The notes under the pieces: generated by a model
Seen by the model: only the letters and a program-made list of their open reading frames with translations
What the model was told of the DNA's origin: nothing
The model's database searches: none
Made by a program: the position numbers and the translations under genes
NCBI GenBank assembly: GCA_963798805.1
Contig: CAWCVC010000009.1
Coordinates: 1 to 64,000 of the forward strand
Reading direction: 5' to 3'
Length of the DNA: 64,000 nt
DNA from: CAVZCK01 sp963798805
GTDB lineage: Bacteria; Pseudomonadota; Alphaproteobacteria; Rhizobiales; Rhodomicrobiaceae
In this document: piece after piece, positions 17,936-26,736 of the stretch
Layout: each line of letters starts with the position of its first letter
Numbering within the stretch: position 1 is the first letter of the stretch

Positions 17936-18122
17936 GATGGGCTGCCATCGCTTCCGGCCCGGCCATCGGTGCGGCGAAGTTGGTCTTGCCCTTCACGAAA
18001 CAAAGCACCGAGCGGAAATTTGTGCTGCCGCCCGGCTCGTGGCGCGCAACCACAACATCGCCCTCGTCCGGCGCCACGGCGACAACGCTATTGGTCGTGC
18101 CGAAATCGATGCCGATACTCAT
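17936..18122 (-). pseudogene. Hsp70-like chaperone, N-terminal fragment
   Basis: Encodes MSIGIDFGTTNSVVAVAPDEGD..., the phosphate-1 loop of the Hsp70 ATPase domain (DFGTTNS), up to AMAAHL. It then enters the IS630 end and stops after three foreign codons. The C-terminal part is at 14156-15232. The ATG at 18122 is preceded by AGGGGCGATCCC, an acceptable ribosome site. Confidence 0.92.
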
Positions 18123-18400
18123 GGGATCGCCCCTTGGTGATGCGAACAGCTTCGAATTTCGGCCGGCGCCGAGATGGTAGCGACGATGCCCGGCCGGATT
18201 GGACCACGACCTCAGCCGGACCGGGTGACAGGGCTACATCTGGAAGACGTGAGACGGCAAGTCCGTTTTGGTTGCTAACCGATCTTATTCAGCCGCAGTT
18301 AGAAATTGCGCTGGCGAATGTGGCGCAAGGCATTGAACTTGCGTAGGAAATGGGTGTCGCAGCCATCCTATGCGCGCCGCAGCGCAGAGCCACACCCGCC

Positions 18401-19768
18401 ATGACCGACGATAGCCCGCTCACCGTTCCCTATCCAGCCGTGTCGCGCAAGAAAGTCACAGCTGCCTTCGATGGCGGTCGTCTCTCCTCCGACAGCGGCG
18501 TCATGCTGCTCGCGCTTGCCGAGCGTCGGCGGGCTCTCTCCCAAACTCTCGCTGCTTTGATCGCCGACCGGCGCGATCGGGCGCATATTACGCACACAGT
18601 TGAGGACATACTGAAAGGGCGCATGTTGGCGATCGCCTGCGGCTACGCGGATGGCAATGACTTCGACTGGCTGCGCTGCGATGCCGCCTTCAAGCTTGCC
18701 TGCGGGCGGCTGCCCGACACGGGCAATGATCTATGCTCGCAGCCGACCATCTCGCGCTGGGAGAACGCGCCGACGCTGAAGGAGATCATCCGCCTGACCT
18801 ATGCGCTCGTCGACATCTGGTGCCGGAGCTACAAGATGCCGCCGGCATCGGTGGTGCTGGACATCGATGACACGCTCGACGTGGTGCACGGTCATCAGAA
18901 ACTGTCGGAATGGAACGCCCATTACGACGAGCGCTGCTTTCTGCCGATCCACATCTATGAGACAGCGACGGGCCGCCCGGTCACCATGATCCTGCGTCCG
19001 GGCAAGACGCCCTCAGGCAAGGAAGTCCGTGGATTACTGCGCCGTCTGATCAATCGCATTCGCCGGCATTGGTCCGATACGCGCATCACCATTCGTGGCG
19101 ATAGTCACTACGGCCGAGAAGAAGTTATGAGCTGGTGTGAGGCCAATGGCATCGACTATGTCTTCGGCTTTGCTGGCAATACCGTGCTCAACCGCTTGGT
19201 CGAACCGGAGGCCGATGATATCCGGACGCGCCGCGCCGAGGAGCAACTTGCCGTTCTGCGCGGCTTCGCCGAAACGCGCTATGCGGCAAAATCCTGGGCC
19301 AGGGAGCGCCGTGTTGTGGCACGTATCGAGGCGAGCGCCAGTCATGAGGACGACATGCTCCGCCGCGGGCTCGACATCCGCTATGCCGTCACCTCGCTGG
19401 CGAAAGGCAACGCCGAGCACATCTATGCGACCCTCTACTGCGAGAGGGGACAGGCAGAGAATCTGATCAAGCAACATAAAGCGCAACTCGCATCCGATCG
19501 CACCAGCTGCCGATCGCCGCTTGCTAATCAGATGCGGCTCATTCTGCACACCGCCGCCTATTGGCTGATGCTCGATGTGCGCGATTGCGTGCCGTCCTGG
19601 CATCCTTTGCGGCAAAGCGAGTTCGCCAGCATTCGCCTGCGCCTGCTGAAAATCGCCGGACGTTTCGTCGAGACCGCGAGCCGCATCCGTGTGGCACTCG
19701 CCTCGTGCTGCCCGGAGGCCGAGCTGTTCAGCCTCGTTGCCTTCCGGCTGCAATCGTCCGGGCCATGA
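18401..19768 (+). CDS. IS1380-family transposase
   Basis: About 455 residues from the ATG at 18401 (MTDDSPLTVPYPAVSRKKVTAAFDGGRLSSDSGVMLL). IS1380 signatures include RWENAPTLKEIIRLTYALVDIW, the first catalytic region VVLDIDDTLDVVHGHQKLSEWNAHYDERCFLPIHIY, ITIRGDSHYGREEVMSWCEANGIDYVFGFAGN, and the C-terminal YCERGQAENLIKQHKAQLASDRTSCRSPLANQMRLILHTAAYWLM. Length is normal for the family. I could not define its terminal repeats, so element borders are left open. Broken relatives lie at 1-60 and 24300-25276. Confidence 0.93.
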   Translation: MTDDSPLTVPYPAVSRKKVTAAFDGGRLSSDSGVMLLALAERRRALSQTLAALIADRRDRAHITHTVEDILKGRMLAIACGYADGNDFDWLRCDAAFKLACGRLPDTGNDLCSQPTISRWENAPTLKEIIRLTYALVDIWCRSYKMPPASVVLDIDDTLDVVHGHQKLSEWNAHYDERCFLPIHIYETATGRPVTMILRPGKTPSGKEVRGLLRRLINRIRRHWSDTRITIRGDSHYGREEVMSWCEANGIDYVFGFAGNTVLNRLVEPEADDIRTRRAEEQLAVLRGFAETRYAAKSWARERRVVARIEASASHEDDMLRRGLDIRYAVTSLAKGNAEHIYATLYCERGQAENLIKQHKAQLASDRTSCRSPLANQMRLILHTAAYWLMLDVRDCVPSWHPLRQSEFASIRLRLLKIAGRFVETASRIRVALASCCPEAELFSLVAFRLQSSGP

Positions 19769-20093
19769 ATGGTGGGGCATGACCGCCCCAGGAGCCCGGA
19801 CCATCCACCTTCAGCGCGTCGACAGCGTACTCGAGCCGATCAGCCTGCCGGACGTGTCCGCACAGGACGGATCACCTCGCCCAGCAAGAACGGAAAGAAG
19901 ATAGCCTGCTCGGACGCATAAGAACGGCTAACCTCAATTCCGATCGCCGCAATCGCAAGCCCGGCCCCTCGCCCGGCGTTCGCCGCTTCCATTCAGCATC
20001 GAACTTTTCTGGGGGCTGATTTGGCCAGCGCGTCAAAGACATGCCGAAGCAGTGTAAACAGCCTTCGATTGCTCAACAGCCAGGAGGCGTCCG
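19769..20093. other. Intergenic interval
   Basis: About 325 bases with no gene seen. The left part presumably contains the 3' end of the IS1380 element. The ribosome site of the nuclease gene (CCAGGAGG) ends the interval. Confidence 0.5.
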
Positions 20094-20903
20094 ATGCAAG
20101 CGGGGGTATTGCTAAGCTTTCTTGTGGGTGCCGGTCTTGCCTTGGCGCTGGCCTTGCCGGCGCAAGCGCAAAGCTCTGAATGCCCCGATCAGTTTCAGGA
20201 CACCGTCCCGCCAAAGCTGGTCAATTCGAGGCTCGCTGCCGAAACCCACATGATCTGCTATTCGCAATTCGTGGTGCTGCATTCCGGCATAACCCGCACG
20301 CCATTGTGGTCGGCCGAGCATCTGACGGCCGATCGTATCGAAGCGGCGCGCGACCTGGAAAGACCAAGCGCATCGGCTTTCCATGCCGAGCAGCGCCTGC
20401 CCAAGAATCAGCGGGCGCAGCTCTCCGACTATCAGCGCAGCGGTTTTGATCGCGGTCACATGTCCCCCAATGGCGACATGCCGACCGAGACGGCACAGCA
20501 GGAGTCGTTCTCGCTGGCGAACATGGTCCCCCAGCAGCCCTGCAACAATGAGGAGCTGTGGGAAGGCATCAAGTCCGCCGTCCGCGAGCTCACCTTGGCC
20601 GAGGGGGAGCTCTATGTGGTCACCGGTCCCGCTTTCATCGGCGACAGGCTAGAAAGGCTGCATCACCGCGTGCTGGTGCCGACCCATCTGTTCAAGGCTA
20701 TCTATAGCCCGTCGACGCGGGTGGCGGGCGCCTATTGGGCTCCCAATGACGGCAGCCAGGACTGGGAACCCATCTCGATCTCGCGTCTTACGCAGCTGAT
20801 CGGCATCGATGTGTTTCCCGACATCGCCGCGCGCGCCAAAGAGACCGCGATGCCGCTCCCGCAACCGAGGCCGCGCCATCGCTGCCGGCTTCATAGCAGC
20901 TGA
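20094..20903 (+). CDS. Secreted DNA/RNA non-specific endonuclease (NUC1 type)
   Basis: 269 residues with a clear signal peptide (AGVLLSFLVGAGLALALALPAQA). The catalytic beta-beta-alpha-metal site is RSGFDRGHMSPNGDM (about 121-135; the His of DRGHM is the general base), followed by the metal-binding Asn region SLANMVPQQPCNNEELWEGI. Such enzymes cut single- and double-stranded nucleic acid outside the cytoplasm. The C-terminus is Pro/Arg-rich. It ends 3 bases before a small gene. On mobile elements homologues may help entry or removal of DNA, which is inference. Confidence 0.92.
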   Translation: MQAGVLLSFLVGAGLALALALPAQAQSSECPDQFQDTVPPKLVNSRLAAETHMICYSQFVVLHSGITRTPLWSAEHLTADRIEAARDLERPSASAFHAEQRLPKNQRAQLSDYQRSGFDRGHMSPNGDMPTETAQQESFSLANMVPQQPCNNEELWEGIKSAVRELTLAEGELYVVTGPAFIGDRLERLHHRVLVPTHLFKAIYSPSTRVAGAYWAPNDGSQDWEPISISRLTQLIGIDVFPDIAARAKETAMPLPQPRPRHRCRLHSS

Positions 20904-20906
20904 GCG

Positions 20907-21164
20907 ATGATGGCGCCAATTCACCCGTTCCAGAACGAAGCCGAGGCCGTCACGTTCGGCAACCTCGCCATCGAGAATCGCGTCGATCGCGTGACGATCT
21001 ACGGCAATCTCGATATCACGCGCGACAAGAAGGGCCTGGCCGATGGCCGCCAACTGCGCGACATCCTGAACCAGATCGTGAAGGCCCTCGAAGCCGAAAG
21101 CGATCTCCCGGACAAGATCGCACCGCCGAAGCCGACGGAGACAATCAAGAATCCCTTCGCCTGA
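20907..21164 (+). CDS. Small hypothetical protein of the mobile element
   Basis: 85 residues: MMAPIHPFQNEAEAVTFGNLAIENRVDRVTIYGNLDITRDKKGLADGRQLRDILNQIVKALEAE... It has an alternating beta pattern, then an amphipathic helix and a Pro-rich tail. It starts 3 bases after the nuclease stop, so probably co-transcribed. No family recognised with certainty; the composition is strongly protein-like. Confidence 0.7.
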   Translation: MMAPIHPFQNEAEAVTFGNLAIENRVDRVTIYGNLDITRDKKGLADGRQLRDILNQIVKALEAESDLPDKIAPPKPTETIKNPFA

Positions 21165-21479
21165 TCGGCTCACTTCTTGCGTGGGGGCGGCGTCGCTCAT
21201 CATCCGATGCTGGCAGGCACCGCGGCGGCCGCGCGGCGAACAGAGGTGGGTGAGCCAAGCTGTTCGCCGGTCGGAGCGAGGTACTAACGGATCTTGGCTC
21301 CAAGATCGCGGTCGCCAGCTGCAAAGCCCCAGGATTTCGGTGGCAGTGACAGCGTATTTCGTCGCCGCCAAGGCAGCGCCATGCGGAGGTTAGGCTAAGC
21401 TCTGAGATTGGACGGGTTATCATCATCGTCCAAGGCATGTGGTTTCCGTCGAGACCAATAGTTTGCTGAGCGCGTGCCG
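21165..21479. other. Intergenic interval between convergent genes
   Basis: About 315 bases between the 85-residue gene and the leftward membrane protein. No gene or clear terminator seen. Confidence 0.45.
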
Positions 21480-22421
21480 CTAATGGGAGGTCTCATCGGC
21501 TTTGACGCCATAGGCTTCCGGTTTCGACCAATCCTTTGCCGGCTTGCGAAACCCGGCAAGAATGCAGGCGCGATAGACGCTGAGCTCGCCGGCACGCACG
21601 CGGTTCGCCAGCGCAGGATGCTCGCGCTCCAATCGCCGCAGGTAATAGGCGCGCGTGCCGCTGGCGGCGGATTTTTGCGATGACGGCCGCACGGTTGCAG
21701 AGGGCAGCACCGGGGTTGCGTTGTCATGCGCTTCAACGTCGTGAGCGCTCATCGCCATTGCGAGCAATGCCATGGCCGGCATGCTCAGCCAAACCAGCGC
21801 TTCGATGAGCGCAAGGAACAGCACCGCCTTCACGGCGCCGAGGCCCCTTGCAGTCCGGTCAGTGTCGGCGCCCGTCACGGCTGCGATAATAGCGGCGAGA
21901 CCGCCGATTTCGGCAGGCGTCAGCGCTGCGCGTGATGAGCGGGCTGCCTCGAGCCGCTGGCGAGCGCTGGCGGCTTGGTTCATCAAGCCGCGGCAATTGG
22001 GACCGCAGCCACCGCGCCTGGCTTCCTCGGTTGCCAGCGATGATAGACGATCGGCTTCGGTTTCAAGCTCGGTGATGTGCCTTTCGGCATCGGTGTAGAC
22101 CGTCTCGCCATGCTCCCGGGCGAGCAACTCGCGGCCTTGTCCGTCGGCATAGTAATTGACGGCGCACCAGAGCGAAACAGCAACGCAGATCACCGCGGTG
22201 ATACGCATTTGCCGCGACCAGCCGATGGCGCCGGCAACGATCGGGATGACGATTTTGCCGATATCGGCAAGACCGAAGGCGATGCCGGCGGCAAGGCCGG
22301 TCTCAAGACCATGGGCGACATTGAGTGTGAGGCTGAGCCCGCCGGCGGTAACGGCAACCGCCATCAGCACGCCGCCGGAAGCGTAATGCGCCCAGCGCGG
22401 GAGGGTGAGATCGGCGTGCAT
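21480..22421 (-). CDS. Membrane protein with coiled region, unknown function
   Basis: About 313 residues from the ATG at 22421 (MHADLTLPRWAHYASGGVLM), which has GGAGG a few bases upstream; an upstream in-frame ATG at 22556 lacks this. Two to three transmembrane segments lie at about 14-35, 43-65 and 71-85, then a charged helical region (ERHITELETEADRLSSLATEEARR), a Cys pair (GGCGPNC), another hydrophobic region around 190-225, and a cytoplasmic C-terminus. No domain recognised. It sits beside the first copy of the duplicated accessory segment. Confidence 0.65.
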   Translation of the reverse strand: MHADLTLPRWAHYASGGVLMAVAVTAGGLSLTLNVAHGLETGLAAGIAFGLADIGKIVIPIVAGAIGWSRQMRITAVICVAVSLWCAVNYYADGQGRELLAREHGETVYTDAERHITELETEADRLSSLATEEARRGGCGPNCRGLMNQAASARQRLEAARSSRAALTPAEIGGLAAIIAAVTGADTDRTARGLGAVKAVLFLALIEALVWLSMPAMALLAMAMSAHDVEAHDNATPVLPSATVRPSSQKSAASGTRAYYLRRLEREHPALANRVRAGELSVYRACILAGFRKPAKDWSKPEAYGVKADETSH

Positions 22422-22552
22422 GGTCGACGTCCTCCAATAGAGGGCAACGCGCAGCTCAGGGCTGGGGGCCGGGCCAGCATGGTCGCGCCTGTGTCTGAAA
22501 CAACGGGCGAGAAGTCCTGCGCGCGAGGCGCAGGGCTTCACGGGGGTTGCCA

Positions 22553-22819
22553 TCACTCCTGCGGCACCTCTGGAGAGGGTGGGTTCAACAAACCCGCCAC
22601 GGTCTCATCGAGCAAATCCGCCGCCTCGACGGCATGATTGGCAAAGTTCTCCAGGATGATGAGCTCGTCCCGGACCGGCTCGGCCTTGGGCAGGGTCAAC
22701 AGTTTCTTGAGGCCATGCGAGAGCGCTTCGAGCACCGTGCGGATCTCATAAAGCAAGGTGCCGGCATCGATGAGGGCATTGCGCAGATCGCAAGGCCCCG
22801 TATTGTCGGGATCAGCCAT
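22553..22819 (-). CDS. 88-residue helical protein, copy 1
   Basis: MADPDNTGPCDLRNALIDAGTLLYEIRTVLEALSHGLKKLLTLPKAEPVRDELIILENFANHAVEAADLLDETVAG... Predicted largely alpha-helical and acidic. Nearly identical to the copy at 30432-30698, and differences are mostly silent or conservative, which supports a real gene. No family recognised. It is transcribed divergently from the XRE gene. Confidence 0.7.
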   Translation of the reverse strand: MADPDNTGPCDLRNALIDAGTLLYEIRTVLEALSHGLKKLLTLPKAEPVRDELIILENFANHAVEAADLLDETVAGLLNPPSPEVPQE

Positions 22820-22983
22820 GATTCCGTTCCTAATCCAACGGGGTTGTGGTCAGGCATTGGTCGGTGTTCGAGCACTGGCCAATGCCGCGTTATGAACAAT
22901 TTCAATTTAGAAGAACACGATAGGCTTATTTTAGGCTTGCGTCAAGGCAGGTGCATGGGCTATTCATGCTCATGTGACCCCCG

Positions 22984-23169
22984 GTGCAATGCAGAATGGC
23001 GCGCGCCGCGCTGAATTGGACGGTGCATGAGATGGCCCGAAATGCCCAGGTCGGCATCAGCACTGTCGTCCGTTTCGAGGCCGGCCGCGGCAAGCCGATC
23101 GGGGCGACCGTTGCCGCCATGAAACGCACGTTCGAGGCAGCCGGCATCCGCTTGTTTCGAGGGCGATGA
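22984..23169 (+). CDS. Truncated XRE-family regulator, copy 1
   Basis: 61 residues: RMARAALNWTVHEMARNAQVGISTVVRFEAGRGKPIGATVAAMKRTFEAAGIRL, a Cro/XRE helix-turn-helix. Compared with copy 2 a short deletion after AAGI removes the last about 15 residues and shifts the frame. The start appears to be GTG at 22984 or an internal ATG. Upstream, TAGGCTT occurs twice (22921 and 22932), a possible operator shared with copy 2. Confidence 0.6.
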   Translation: MQCRMARAALNWTVHEMARNAQVGISTVVRFEAGRGKPIGATVAAMKRTFEAAGIRLFRGR

Positions 23170-23275
23170 GCCTGGAACAGAGCCCGCCTGATGTCGATTG
23201 ATGCCTTCGCACCGGGGCGACCGCGACAGTGCGGTGCAGCCAACGGTGGGCTGCTGCTGCGCCTCGCCCATGGCA

Positions 23276-23546
23276 CTAATGCGGTTTGCCATCGCGGAGA
23301 GCGAAGATAACACCAAGCCGCTCCGTCAACAGCTCGAAGCGCTGCCGGCAGTCGGTCATCAGCTGCACCAGCTCATCCAGCTTGGGCTTGAACGCTTGGG
23401 GTACCCTGGCGCTTGGCCAGACTGCGGATCGCCATCAGGGTAACATCGACGGCGAGGCGGCATTCGAAGAGCGGAATGCCGACGGCAATCGCCGGATCGC
23501 CGTCCTCGTCGCTGCTGATCTTGCTCATCACATCGCCCCAATTCAT
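23276..23546 (-). pseudogene. Frameshifted copy of the 87-residue gene
   Basis: Starts MNWGDVMSKISSDEDGDPAIAVGIPLFECRLAVDVTLMAIRSLAKRQG like the intact copy at 31167-31430, but an extra G in a GGGG run near 23401 throws the rest out of frame. The remaining codons (KLDELVQLMTDCRQRFELL) can be read in the neighbouring frame. Confidence 0.7.
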
Positions 23547-23610
23547 CGCAGCTAACAGCATCGATAGTGTACGGTGAAGCGATAGTACACAAGCGCACAG
23601 ATTGTCATTC

Positions 23611-24129
23611 ATGATGAAGGAGAAGAAAGAGCCGATCACCATCCGCATCGTGCCGTCAATGCGCGATGCCTTGCAGGCTGAGGCCGATGCCGAGCGGCGC
23701 ACGCTCAGCCAGTTCGTCGCGCTGATTTTGGAGCGCTATCTGATGGAGAGCGCCAAGCCGGCCAAGCGCCCGGCGAAGCGGTGGGGCGAAGCTCATTTTG
23801 AGGCCTTCAACGGCTTGAGGATCATTCTTGGAGAGACACTTTCGCCCCCTCCTTCAGCCAAGCCCCATGTTCAGCTGACAAGGCGGTTCTGGACGCGGCT
23901 CCAACGCGATCGCCCAGGCGAATTCTCGTGCTTTAGAGAAGACCGAGACGGCCTAACGTTGAGAGTATCGAGAATGACATGGATCTCGCGGCCGGGGTGC
24001 TCGGCGACGATGCGGTTCATGAAGTCGAGAAATTCGATCCGGCGGCAGCGCTTGTACTGGCGCCCGCGGACCTTGCCCGTCGCAACGTTGAGAGCTGCGA
24101 ATAAGGTGGTCGTGCCATGGCGCTTGTAA
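23611..24129 (+). pseudogene. Ribbon-helix-helix protein gene, copy 1, reading into IS debris
   Basis: MMKEKKEPITIRIVPSMRDALQAEADAERRTLSQFVALILERYLMES... is an Arc/CopG-like ribbon-helix-helix domain. In copy 2 the gene ends in TGA after AKRPAKR; here that codon is TGG, so the frame runs about 110 codons further into noncoding sequence and the IS630 fragment. The first about 58 residues could still fold; the extension is not meaningful. Confidence 0.65.
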
Positions 24130-24300
24130 TCATGAGATTGCCCGGTCAGCGCCCTGCCGCTCGGCAGCTTCGGATATCCCTGGCGGCGCTCCAGCGCCTG
24201 GATCGAGGGCTTCTCGTCGACGCTGATGACAATGGCATTCTCAGGCGGCGCCATGTAAAGGCCGACCACCTCGGCGGCTTTGGCGGCGAATTCGGGCGGG
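23950..24300 (-). pseudogene. IS630 transposase fragment
   Basis: About 110 codons (EFAAKAAEVVGLYMAPPENAIVISVDEKPSIQALERRQGYP... to REIHVILDTLNV) covering the first two catalytic Asp regions of an IS630 transposase. It is related to but distinct from the one at 16996-17863. Both ends are missing. It abuts the IS1380 fragment near 24300. Confidence 0.85.
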
Positions 24301-25276
24301 TGCTGGTCGATCTCTACTGCGCCTCCTTCCAGCAGGTGCCCAAAACCATCGTGCTGGATATCGACGATACGTTCGATGCCGTATACGGCGGCCAGCAGCT
24401 CCGCGATGCTTGTCTGATCGCGGCCAACAAAGAGACGCGTCTCTTCAACGCTCATTACGACGAATACGGCTCCAGCCCATTGTTGTGTTTGACGGCGAGG
24501 GTCGGTTCGTTACCGCGGTCCTGCGTCCGGCGAAGCGGCCGAAGGGCGCTGAAATCCGCGCCCATCTGCGTCGTCTCGTCCGGGCGATCCGCAGCAACTG
24601 GCCAAATACGGCCATCCTGATCCGGGGCGACAGCCATTATTGCGGGCCACTCATCATCGACTGGTGCCGCGCCAACCGGATCGACTTCATCTACGGAGTC
24701 GCCCCGACCACCACGCTAAGGAAACATATCGAAGCGCTGGAGAACAGCACGGCGGAGCGCTTCACGGCCTCGGACAAGACAGGCAAAGTCCGCCGCTTCA
24801 AGGAATTCCTCGGTGGTGCGGCGAGCTGGAGCCGTGTCGAGCGCATCATTGCCCGGGTTGAAGTTGGCGACCAGGGTGCCGACACCAGCTTCATCGTCAC
24901 CAATCTGAAAGGTGGCAAGGCCAAGGCGCTCTATCAGAACATCTACTGTCGGCGGGGCTCGGCCGAGAACCACATCAAATCCTTCAAGACCCATCTTTAC
25001 GCCGACCGCACGTCCTGCACCAAGGCCACAGCGAATCAGTTCCGGCTCTTTCTCCACGCCGGCGCCTATTGGCTCATGTGGGGCCTGCGCGTCTCGATGC
25101 CGAAGCGCTCGACATGGCGCCGCGCCCAATTCGATACGCTGCGTCTTTGTCTCATCGAGATCGCTGCTCGCGTCGTCGAGATGAAAACGCAGATCCGCCT
25201 GCACATGCCTACCTCATGTCCCTATCGGGACATCCTGCGCACCGCGCTTGCCCGAATTCCCCGCCAGATGACGTAG
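24300..25276 (+). pseudogene. IS1380 transposase fragment with frameshift
   Basis: Begins in one frame with LVDLYCASFQQVPKTIVLDIDDTFDAVYGGQQL, then after an insertion and a shift near 24400-24480 continues in another frame with PIVVFDGEGRFVTAVLRPAKRPKGAEIRAHLRRLVRAI... through YCRRGSAENHIKSFKTHLYADRTSCTKATANQFRLFLHAGAYWLM to the stop. The N-terminal third is absent. Clearly a dead IS1380 copy of a different subtype from that at 18401. Confidence 0.88.
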
Positions 25277-25467
25277 GCGAAAGGGCGCAAACGCCCCTTA
25301 CCGAACCCCGCAAGCCTCAGCTGCCAAACCCTGACATGCCGCTCTCATCCGTTCCTTGCGGAAGAGCGATTGATCACGGCCAGGGCTCGCTCAAGTTGAG
25401 CCTGCCCCACGGCAAACCTGGCTATCTGCCAGAGCCATGAATTAACCGGGCTAAATCGGCAACAATG

Positions 25468-25779
25468 CTATCGCGTGGACTTGCGATAAGCGGCGATCAT
25501 CTCCAGCGTAACATCGTTCTCATAACATAACGGCGATGCGCCGCCAGGCCGGGAGTAGGCGCTCCGTTTTCCACACCTTCGCCCCGCGCGGTCCGTATTC
25601 TCAGGACACGGACACGAGCCGTGATAGCTGGCCAGCGACTGTTTAATGAGGATTCGTCTGATCTCTGCGTCAGTTAAGTTCGGTGACCTTTGAGCCGACA
25701 GCTCTTTTCTAAGGGGTTCACCGATGGCTGACTGTGGAAGTGTTAATGCAAGGGCAAAGAGGATGGTGTAAAGCTTCAT
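25468..25779 (-). CDS. Small secreted Cys-containing protein
   Basis: 103 residues with a signal peptide (KLYTILFALALTLPQSAIG). The mature part has four Cys in a compact block, SLASYHGSCPCPENTDRAGRRCGKRSAYSRPGGASPLCYENDV, suggesting disulfides or metal binding. I recall similar short proteins as conserved hypotheticals in rhizobia. The gene is divergent from hxsA, about 310 bases away. No function known to me. Confidence 0.7.
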   Translation of the reverse strand: MKLYTILFALALTLPQSAIGEPLRKELSAQRSPNLTDAEIRRILIKQSLASYHGSCPCPENTDRAGRRCGKRSAYSRPGGASPLCYENDVTLEMIAAYRKSTR

Positions 25780-26090
25780 CGCTCTGTATTACGCGCTGCA
25801 TTGCTAACGCGGTATACGGGTATTTCCTGATCCCTGCGATTTTCTACTCGTGCTATATCAAGTTCGCGAAGTAGCCACAGTTCTCACGCCTCGCCGATCG
25901 GACGGGAAAATAATGCAGTGTCCCTCCCGGCACTGCTTCAAGCGGACACGGGTGTTCAGCCCCATTTAGACGCCACAAATGTCATCGAGTGTAAATTCCT
26001 TGACGTGTGATTTCCATTTCATAACCAGGTGTGTTAAAGGGGTTTATTATTTTTAACCCGGTAGAGATCAAATTTCTTAGGAGGGAACAC
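25780..26090. promoter_or_regulatory. Divergent intergenic region upstream of hxsA
   Basis: About 310 bases between the secreted-protein gene and hxsA. The right part (25980-26080) is AT-rich and should hold the hxs promoter. A strong ribosome site, AGGAGGGAACAC, precedes the hxsA ATG. I do not see a clear operator. Confidence 0.45.
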
Positions 26091-26393
26091 ATGAAAAGCA
26101 AAACCATCACGATTCTTCCATTGGCGGCCGCACTTGGATCGCTTGCGACAGGAACGTTGACGGCAACGGATTCGAGAGCAGCTATCGCAGCCGACAGCCA
26201 AGCTCTCCCAAACTCAGAAACGACGGCGGGCCAAACCGTCGTCGAGCCGAACACCCTGGTAAAGGCTGGGGAGGCGTTGCTTGGCTTCACCGTGACCGAT
26301 CACCAGGATGGATCGGTGGTGGCACAACATTATTCGCACGTGTCACATGCGTCTCACACCTCACACGCATCACATTACTCAAGCCGTTATTGA
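26091..26393 (+). CDS. hxsA: His-Xaa-Ser repeat precursor peptide HxsA
   Basis: 100 residues. The N-terminus (KSKTITILPLAAALGSLATGTLTA) looks like a leader or signal segment. The middle is an acidic/neutral linker. The last 21 residues are six consecutive His-X-Ser units (HYS, HVS, HAS, HTS, HAS, HYS, residues 80-97) ending SRY. This is the diagnostic feature of the HxsA family of predicted ribosomally made, radical-SAM-modified peptides. The start at 26091 has a near-perfect ribosome site; an upstream in-frame ATG (26031) does not. The modification and product are, to my knowledge, not established. Confidence 0.93.
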   Translation: MKSKTITILPLAAALGSLATGTLTATDSRAAIAADSQALPNSETTAGQTVVEPNTLVKAGEALLGFTVTDHQDGSVVAQHYSHVSHASHTSHASHYSSRY

Positions 26394-26398
26394 CAAAA

Positions 26399-26719
26399 AT
26401 GGCCTCGATCGTGACGGTCGAGTTTGCCGCTGCCACGCAAAGCGTTGCGGCGCTTGAGGCAGCGGCATATCGGCTTATTGGCGTGGCGACATGTCTGATA
26501 GAGCAAGAGGGTGGCCGGTTGCTCTGCCAACTTTCTGCGAGAGCTGATCCGCTCAAGAAGGAAGGTACGAGCCTCGAGGAGCTCAAAGCGCGGTTCATCG
26601 ACCTGGTTATCGACGAAAACCTCCGCGAACGGATCGCTTCCAGAACGGAGGGCGTCCGTAATGTTATCCTCTCGCTCGCTTTTGGCTCGTTGATCAGCCA
26701 AGCCGACGGCAATCACTGA
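26399..26719 (+). CDS. hxsD: His-Xaa-Ser system protein HxsD
   Basis: About 106 residues from ATG 26399 (MASIVTVEFAAATQSVAALEAAAYRLIGVATCLIEQEGGRLLCQLSARAD...), or three more from a TTG at 26390 overlapping the hxsA stop. Small HxsD proteins lie beside the precursor in Hxs loci; this size, position and pattern fit (sequence recognised as HxsD-like, including the C-terminal DLVIDENLRERIASRTEGVRNVILSLAFGSL). A recognition or chaperone role for the precursor is inference. It ends 17 bases before hxsB. Confidence 0.85.
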   Translation: MASIVTVEFAAATQSVAALEAAAYRLIGVATCLIEQEGGRLLCQLSARADPLKKEGTSLEELKARFIDLVIDENLRERIASRTEGVRNVILSLAFGSLISQADGNH

Positions 26720-26736
26720 CATCCGCGGGGGGCGGT

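Larger units (their letters stand above)
22508..23943. repeat. Accessory segment, copy 1 of a ~1.4-kb direct repeat
   Basis: From the GTCCTGCGCGCGAGGCGCAG motif onward this stretch matches 30390-31836 closely over its whole length, with scattered substitutions and a few indels. It carries an 88-residue gene, an XRE-type gene, an 87-residue-type gene and a ribbon-helix-helix gene in the same order and orientation as copy 2. Copy 1 is the damaged one: the XRE gene is shortened, one gene has an extra G, and the last gene has lost its stop. Confidence 0.9.

Noticed and set aside
18123..18400. Inverted-repeat ends for the IS1380 element
   Set aside because: I compared the flanks of 18401-19768 and could not find a convincing pair of terminal repeats or a target duplication, so only the transposase gene is annotated.
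22526..23160. Possible CRISPR-like or tandem repeats in the accessory segment
   Set aside because: The similarity is a single long duplication with 30390-31836; there is no repeat-spacer pattern in the window.
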